Below, piece after piece: positions 57,688 through 64,000 of a stretch of DNA of 64,000 nt (positions are counted from its first letter, which is position 1; each line of letters begins with the position of its first letter). Both the position numbers and the translations under genes were made by a program. The stretch comes from Hortaea werneckii. Taxonomy: Eukaryota; Ascomycota; Dothideomycetes; Mycosphaerellales; Teratosphaeriaceae. The DNA is taken from positions 2,418,001 through 2,482,000 of the forward strand of contig JBAOKB010000144.1 in assembly GCA_037044905.1 (NCBI GenBank). Direction: 5' to 3'. The notes under the pieces were generated by a model. It was given only the letters and a program-made list of their open reading frames with translations, had not been told where the DNA came from and did not search any database.

Positions 57688-58388
57688 GGGTTGAGGAAAG
57701 GGAAACGGCAAGATATGACGAATGTGCAAGCTGGAATAGGCAATGGGGCGAGCGAGAATCCTGGTGGGAGCAAGTAGGAAGAGAATTGAAAGGAGATGGG
57801 AGGCTTGGTGGATTTCAAGCTGGTGTTGGGGATGTAACAGGTGTTGACCATGGCGAGCAAGATCATCCGGTCGACCGACTGCTTGATCGAGATGAATGAT
57901 GACTTATTGGTAAGCTGACGGACCTTCAGAGATGCGCTGTTCTGGTAACATGAGACATGCGCTAGGGGACTGTCTAAAGGCTACCAAACTACGAGCGGTT
58001 TTTCCAGTGCTTCAGCAACCTTTCTTCATTTTTTATTGTGTGTGAATTCAAACCACCTCGGGGCTTGCCATACCAACAGGCTCGAAGATTCATTCTTAGA
58101 CATCACATGCCCCTTCGCACCTACCACTTCTCCGGAGCCTTGCGCTTGCTTGTCTTGCCTGCCTGGAAACAACTTCACTCATCAGACTGGTCGTGCTTCC
58201 CACAAGACTAAAGTCCAATCCCTCAATTTCTCGAACGTCGCTGCAGCACGCCTCTCTAAGGTACTTTTTGGTGCAACTCAAAGCGCCCATTGTTATTCTC
58301 ATACAACTTCAACTGGCATTCTTTGCCAATATTAAAAGCATCATACCGCTCACTAGCCTTAGTACATATCATCGCATTCATCCTCAAA
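57688..58388. other. intergenic, no gene seen
   Basis: 3' flank of the previous gene and presumed promoter/5' leader of the MYND-finger gene. Pyrimidine-rich around 58020-58240. Nothing else supported. Confidence 0.5.
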
Positions 58389-61300
58389 ATGACAAAGAAC
58401 GAAGACAAACACCCGACGTGCAAAACCCTCACCGGAACCTGAACGAGAAATTTGCTCTGTTTCCGAGTCCAGTTCATCATTCACTCCGCCTGGTCCCTCG
58501 CCTCAGCCTTCGCCAAGGATCACGAGTCTAGAGTTGCCATACACCCCTGGAGGGCGTCGAGGGAGCTTTACACTCTCATGGAATGAGCCACGACGACCAG
58601 ATGAGGAGCAAATACAACGATCTTCCCAATGCAGAAATTCCCAATCTTCATCGGATACTGATGCATCGGCAACTCCGTTGGCGGAGGGCTTGAGAAGCTA
58701 GACGCCTTCATGCTCACCTCCACCTCCTCCCGTTTCCGAATCTTGTCCAAACCAACTATCAGCGGCTCCATCATCTGGTGCTGGGGATCTCGCCATGTTA
58801 GTAGGGAGATTCAGGACCTGGACCCGACGAGTTCGCCGCCACCTCCTTCTCCATTTCTTCACCTTCGGAGCAGGATCATGACTTGCACGATCGAACGGAC
58901 GATCAGGCTGCCTCTACATCCACTAGTCTGTCAATGTTGACCTCTCCGCTCGGCACAAGCGCAGTTCAATCCCAGAGCGCATTCGCCCTGCCCACGACCC
59001 CTGCTTCTGCTTCTACAAGACGACATCGAACCTCTCGGATCTCAGTTGTAGGATGGCAACCCGACCATTGGAAAGAGCCGCTGGCTTAAGAGTGGAGAGA
59101 CAAGGCACGCCAATGCCTGGAGCCGGACGAGTATAGGATGCCACTTCAGAGTCTGAGGGTGCGGATCGTCGTCTTGACTCTACGCCTGACAGCTCCCGGG
59201 ACAAAATCCTTCTGAGAATCGTGACGTCGCGGGCTATGGCCCCATCCCTTCGCGAGAAGAGCGTGCTGTATTGGTTCCCAACCAATCGAGTCTATGTCGA
59301 AAGAACAACGAGGTACTAGGCTCGAGAAACGGCCTTTACCTCCTTGAACAGCCGTCGCACCAGGCTTTCGAACGACAAAGGCAGATGATCAGGCAGAAAG
59401 AGCACGAGCTGGTCAGGGAAGGTTATAGCCTCAGAGCTCACATCGCCGAGCATGACTCTTCGAAGAGCTGGATTCAGCGTCATATCGAGTTGGTGATGCA
59501 AGAGGCCAGTTCTGCTCCCTACTCAGCCGAATCGTGGCGTCCGACGTCGACGTCGGGGAGTCGTGGCAGGCTTGGTATGCTGTACACTGGAGTCAGAGTT
59601 GGTGGGAAGCGACAGAGGGTCGATGCAGATGGAAATGGCGTCAGGAGAAGGAAGAGACTGAAGAAACGTCATCGCCGTCTGACATCTCCTGCACCGGGCG
59701 TACAGAGTGCTGCGGATTGTTCTCTAATTAAGCCGAAAGCGAGTGATGAGCTGACAACGAGACCCAATCGCTCGGAGCGCCCGCAGACAGCACAGTCCCG
59801 TCGCCATCGTGAGCCAGAGCCAGCGGTAGAGCCAGATACATTCTGCAGCGGATGCGAGCGGGAAAGCCATCTAGACGGTGGATCACTGGAAATATGTCCC
59901 GATTGTCATGTCACCGCATATTGTAGCCTCAGGTGCAAAAGCAACCATGCTGCCGAACACGACACCCTTTGTCGAGCTCGGCGAGCGCACAGAGCATACA
60001 AGGCGAGAGCGAGATCCGCTCGCGAAAACAAGCGCGGTTCTGATCCTGATCAAGGAGATACAATGGATGTGGATCAACGGGAATCGAGCACTTCTCGCAT
60101 TGCATAGAGCCGCTGCTCGGCATGGTCCTATCGCGTCCGATACTGTACGAGAAGAAATGTCTCGTCTCAGCCGGCAATTTAGTGAGCGCCAATCCAGCAG
60201 GTCTGAGAAGAGGAAACCAGAAAGCAAGGCCAGAGTGCTTTCGTTGGAAGAAGTTCAGGATCTGGTCAAGAACCTGAATCAGGTTACAGGAGGGAAGCCA
60301 GGAAAAGCATACCACGATGACAGCCATTTCGAACATCTCTACCTTCAAGAGACGATCTCCTTGCTGAAAGCAGAGAGCGAAAGGATGTCAAGCCAGGTCT
60401 CGATGGTATGGGATATAGAAGACATGGAAACGAAACAAGAAGCTATCGAGCAGCTCCAATAGGATTGGGCGCAGAGGGGCTTAGTAGAAGGTGGTGCACT
60501 TACTGCCAAAGGCGAGGCTCTCGCTCGGGAGAGAACAAGACAGCGGATGGTACAAGGTGATACTGTCGATCTCGTTGCTGCAGGTGAAGGCAGTATGAAG
60601 CGTGGCAATGGTGACAAGGGAATGGCGGCTGCCCGTGGCTCGAAGTCGACCCCAATGAAGGCTCCCAAATGCAATGCAGCGGCTCATGACAAGGCTGTAA
60701 AGATGGACAACGCAGGCCCACTTCGCCATCATCGGGTGCGCAACTATCGCTTCCTCGACTACCTTGTCGGATCAGTGAGTTACCACCCCATCGCGAAAGC
60801 CACCCATTCCATTAAATTTTGTAGCTAACAAAGCCCAGGAATGGGTGCCAGCGGACTCCCTTCTCGGACCACCCTGGGATGCGAAAATCGAGGCATACTG
60901 GAGTGTCAACACGACAAAGATTCCGCGCGGTCATGGAAATACCGCATCCATCCTGTCTTCACGAGCCAGGCCCGTTTGGCCGGTACATCAAGCGCGCGGA
61001 AGATTCGCGAAGGGCGATGGCTATTTTTCGATGTCCGCGAGTTCGAACGACACGATGATGCTAATGAGATGCTGCCTGAGGAAGGCTCAGATCTGGGTCC
61101 TGAGTGGGAACAGGCATTGCAGAGGCATTGGAGACGGGTGGAGATTGCTTGGGAGCGCATGTTACGGGCTGAGGAGATGGACGTCTGGGGTTGGGTTGGA
61201 TGTCTTCGATGCCGAAGCGAGATTCTTTGGTTTCTGCTGTCCGGACGCCAGGACCAAGGCACGAAGCTGGATCACCAAGATCAGCGACAAGGCGGATGAG

Positions 61301-61528
61301 ACTAGCTTGTTCGGCGGTGTGAGTGGCTGGTATGTGCTCATTCGAGTCATGGGCAACGATTCGGGGAAGACAGCAACGGTTGCGGTGGTGCGCGCACGGA
61401 CGCTCCAAACTTTTCCCCGTCTTTGTTCGGTCTTGCCGAGCTGGGAACAGGAAGGCTGGCATATCAAACTTTATAGGTATGGATCACAGTCATTTCAAAT
61501 TATTACTGTTCGAAGTTGGCAGGGATAG
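58389..61528 (+). CDS. MYND-finger protein, reading frame broken by frameshifts and in-frame stops
   Basis: Protein-like segments follow one another in changing frames. Near 58420-58700: Ser/Pro-rich (ICSVSESSSSFTPPGPSPQP). Near 58870-59089: SISVVGWQPDHW-like, ending in TAA. From 59271 to 60107: basic helix FERQRQMIRQKEHELVREGY, then a MYND zinc finger CSGCERES...CPDCHVTAYCSLRCKSNHAAEHDTLC. From 60100 to 60774: helical (SLEEVQDLVKNLNQVTGGK), containing an in-frame TAG at 60460-60462. Intron 60775-60838 (GTGAGT...CCCAG). Then EWVPADSLLGPPWDAKIEAYW, REGRWLFFDVREFERHDDANEMLPEE, EEMDVWGWVGCLRC and VSGWYVLIRVMG. MYND fingers bind peptides in regulators. The rest is unrecognised. Exact start unknown. 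Either a decaying gene or one damaged by sequence errors. Confidence 0.6.
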
Positions 61529-63148
61529 CCAGACTCCATAGGCATTATTATTGCGCCCTTATGTGTCGCACATTGTGAGGGTATGGCAAATTAAGGGGCA
61601 GCTCAAGCAGTCTACTACATTTCATCAGACGCTGTGTCATGAGCGAGCGTAACTAATCATCCAGCACTGGCTTAGAAGATGGTGCCAAGTCTCCCTGCAC
61701 ATGCAAAGAGGGGAAGGTACGGAGGCAGCCGAATGTTTCGGTCTGTCAGAAGACCATGTGATGTGTCTCTGCCGCTGCGCCCGAGTAGTAACACAGCCAG
61801 GATCTGGTGCTGTGACAGGAGGTACTGCTTAAACGCTGTAGTCCTCAATGATGGCTGGGGAAGATGTATTATAGATTCATTTATAATTGGGAGTGCGACG
61901 TATGTTGAGGGAAGCAGAGGATGCGATGTGTAAAAATTGCAGCCCATATGTGCTATGTATGGGCATAGTAGTATGGTCAACACGATCAAGTCGATATGGA
62001 CCATCACATGGATGTTGCGCGCATGGCTGGATGAGATCGCGTCATGACAGCGGGCGTGCTTTGTTGTTTGCGCTGGCTATGATCCAAGACATGCATACCA
62101 AATCCATCGTTCCCCATCTCCATAAGAGCAACCAGTTGAGAGCTTCTCGGTCAAGACGTCATCTACGTGCGAATCTTCAGCCGGACCAGGATCGCTGCGA
62201 TTGAGTCCTGGGCGTGTTCCGCAGATGCAATCTGTGGCTGAGGCCCAGCCACTCGATCAGCGAGTAAAGTAGCTAGCGCCACAACTCTGTTTCCCCTCGT
62301 CTCCTCACAATGCCTGATAGACTTTCCTGGCGCCGCAAAGCAAATGTCGGTTGCATTGTTTGGCCTGGAGCTTGCCACAGGCGGTCCGAAGAAACGCTTG
62401 TAGGCTGCTGAGCTTGGAATCGGGCAACCTTTTTGCCACGGATGGCAGGCGCCCTCACGGGCCATGGACACAGGCCCGAAGTGATTTCATCCATGGCCGT
62501 GGCGCCCTGGATGTTATGCCAACACAGCGGACGGACCTGCAGTGATCGCGAGGATCGTCTTGCGGGGGAGCGAATCACGACGATGATCTCATGTCCTGCC
62601 AAGCTTCCAGCAGACAGGATAGCGCGTGTTTTGGCGCCGTTGGCCCAGGTACCAATGCGCGCGGGAGGGTCCGTGCGATGTGCTGTATGTTGCAGTCCGC
62701 GCAGTAAACTGGGAAAGTTGGCTGCACCTTGCCATGGACGGAGATTTTGGCGGTAGAAGCAAAGCCACCACGAGCCAACCATGTAGGCACGCTAACGCAA
62801 CTTCCAAGCAAGAATGCCCTCCGAACGCCTGTAGAGCTTGTGCGGTGTCGGTGAATCTAGAACTGACGTCTGCGCTTGCCCGAGCTCCCCTCGCGACCTT
62901 ACCCAATTTCCCGCCTTCACCCTGCAAGCCACTGCACCACCTTTAAACCCTCGGCGCTTGCATCTTTTCCGCCAGCCTCTTCTTCTCTTCTCCCTCGCTC
63001 CTCATCACTGTGTCATCTCCAGCATCTTCAGTCTCTCGCCAGTGACCTCTCCACCTTCCAGCGGACGTCAACCAGCATATCGACCGTTTAGCATCTATAA
63101 CGCCAAACGGCACGCAGATCCGCTTTCAGCCAGACACTACCCATCACG
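61529..63148. other. 1.6-kb intergenic region
   Basis: No gene supported. ORFs of 60-170 codons overlap in several frames without family features. The right part, 62930-63140, is C/T-rich and looks like the promoter/5' leader of the CFEM gene. Confidence 0.5.
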
Positions 63149-64000
63149 ATGAAGACTTCCGCGACTATCCTCGCCGGCGCCGCTCTGGTGGCTGCTCAGG
63201 ACCTCAGCTCTCTTCCTCAGTGCGGTGTAAGTTATTATCGAGATGCACATGGCTTCAATCCTTCCTCGCTCCTTCCTTTCAATGCTTCCGCACAGCTTCT
63301 GCAATCGCACGTGGCTGACGTTCGATCCAGCAAACATGTATCAACAACATGATCCAGATCGCCAGCTCTCAGCTCGGCTGCGACACCGGCAACGTCGACT
63401 GCTATTGCCAGCAGCCAGACTTCGGCTACGGTGTCCGTGACTGCGCGCAGGAGGCTTGCCAGAGCGATAGCGATGCCCAGACCGTCATTTCTTTCGGCCA
63501 GCAGTATTGCCAGATGGCTATCGACTCCTACAGCTCCACTGCTTCCGGTACCCCGACCGCATCTGCGCTCTCGGTCCTTTCCTCTGCGACTGGTGGTGCC
63601 GATGGCAACAACGGTCAGGCTTCTTCTACCGCAACTGTCACGTAAGTCCTAATTATTCAAAGGCACCAAACGGCTTTTGTGCTAATGATTATACATAGGT
63701 CGACCATGGGCGGTGGTGCCGGTGGCTCATCTGGAAACTCGACTGGTGGCGCTGGCGGTGCTGGAAGCGGCAACAACAACGGCGGCTCCTCTAGCGCCAT
63801 CACCACCTCTGCCCTGACTGCCCTCGTTTCTGCATCTGACTCGACTTACACCACGACTACCGGTTCTACCACCATCTACGGCGGCGCTGGAGGTGCGATG
63901 CAGACTGGCGGTGCTGCCGGCTCTGGCTCTGGCTCAGGCTCAGGCTCAGGCTCCGGCTCCGGCAACGGTACCGCAGGTGCAGGTGGTGCGGGCATGATGA
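63149..64000 (+). CDS. CFEM-domain secreted/GPI-type protein (cut by window edge)
   Basis: Signal peptide MKTSATILAGAALVAAQ (residues 1 to about 17), then a CFEM domain. Exons are 63149-63226, 63331-63641 and 63699 to the right edge, with donors GTAAGT and in-phase junctions. After splicing the cysteines run LPQC, QTC, LGC, VDC, YC, RDC, EAC and QYC, the eight expected. The Asp in LGCDTGNVDC is the position used for heme/iron binding in CFEM proteins. The domain is followed by Ser/Thr-rich and Gly/Ser/Asn-rich sequence, including a GSGSGSGSGSGSG run near 63920-63965, typical of wall-anchored members. A GPI signal would lie beyond the edge. Likely roles are heme/iron capture or surface/virulence functions, as for the family. 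Confidence 0.9.
63919..63965 (+). repeat. GGCTCT/GGCTCA hexanucleotide repeat (Gly-Ser)n
   Basis: About seven to eight GGCTC(T/A/C) units encoding alternating Gly-Ser in the linker of the CFEM protein. Likely length-variable between strains. Confidence 0.85.

Noticed and set aside
1..64000. CRISPR arrays, insertion sequences, transposons, operons, prophage
   Set aside because: Nothing of this kind seen. The window has eukaryotic gene structure.

Overview
The window is nuclear DNA of a filamentous ascomycete (Pezizomycotina). The evidence is short GT-AG introns of about 50-220 bases with CTAAC-type branch sites, GC-rich coding sequence, dense genes on both strands, a fungal CFEM protein, a TOM1/HUWE1-type HECT ligase and fungal mitochondrial proteins. 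Overall gene style suggests Dothideomycetes, but that is inference. I saw no transposon, CRISPR array, tRNA or rRNA.

Layout. 0-5 kb: Pro-Glu repeat protein (cut by the left edge), F1 ATPase delta subunit, HAD dehalogenase, DPH3, frataxin. 5-7.3 kb: no gene seen. 7.3-11.8 kb: GPI-anchored mucin-like protein, cytochrome c, short-chain dehydrogenase, GNAT acetyltransferase. 13.3-18.1 kb: a 979-residue orphan protein and MOB1. 19-25.6 kb: anthranilate synthase I, a coiled-coil protein, a stretch of extreme poly-C and poly-T tracts, and an Stc1-domain protein. 26.8-31.9 kb: Nudix hydrolase, arginyltransferase ATE1, a basic/acidic nuclear-type protein. 33.3-45.3 kb: a 12-kb gene for a TOM1/HUWE1-like ubiquitin ligase. 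45.9-53.2 kb: myotubularin phosphatase YMR1, HOPS subunit VPS39, LSM1. 54.5-61.5 kb: two long unrecognised proteins, the second with a MYND finger. 63.1 kb to the edge: a CFEM protein.

Most genes are housekeeping: respiration and iron-sulfur supply (ATP synthase delta, cytochrome c, frataxin), protein modification and turnover (DPH3, ATE1, TOM1), phosphoinositide and vacuolar traffic (YMR1, VPS39), mRNA decay (LSM1), tryptophan synthesis (trpE) and cell-cycle control (MOB1). They are not an operon or a biosynthetic cluster.

The most striking observation is a run of single-base frameshifts. About 20 or more fall in conserved long genes between 20 and 61 kb (trpE, ATE1, the 30.4-31.9 kb gene, TOM1, YMR1, VPS39, the 54.5 kb gene, the MYND gene). 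About 9 kb of coding sequence in 0-18 kb, and several small genes among the broken ones, show none. Both sides of each break keep family-like protein sequence, so uncorrected insertion/deletion errors are the simplest explanation. The MYND-finger gene also has in-frame stops and could be really decaying. Other points of interest are a 49-base poly-C tract, a stop-free 372-base intron in MOB1, and an Stc1-domain protein, a family that links RNAi to heterochromatin in fission yeast. I found no convincing new multi-gene system.
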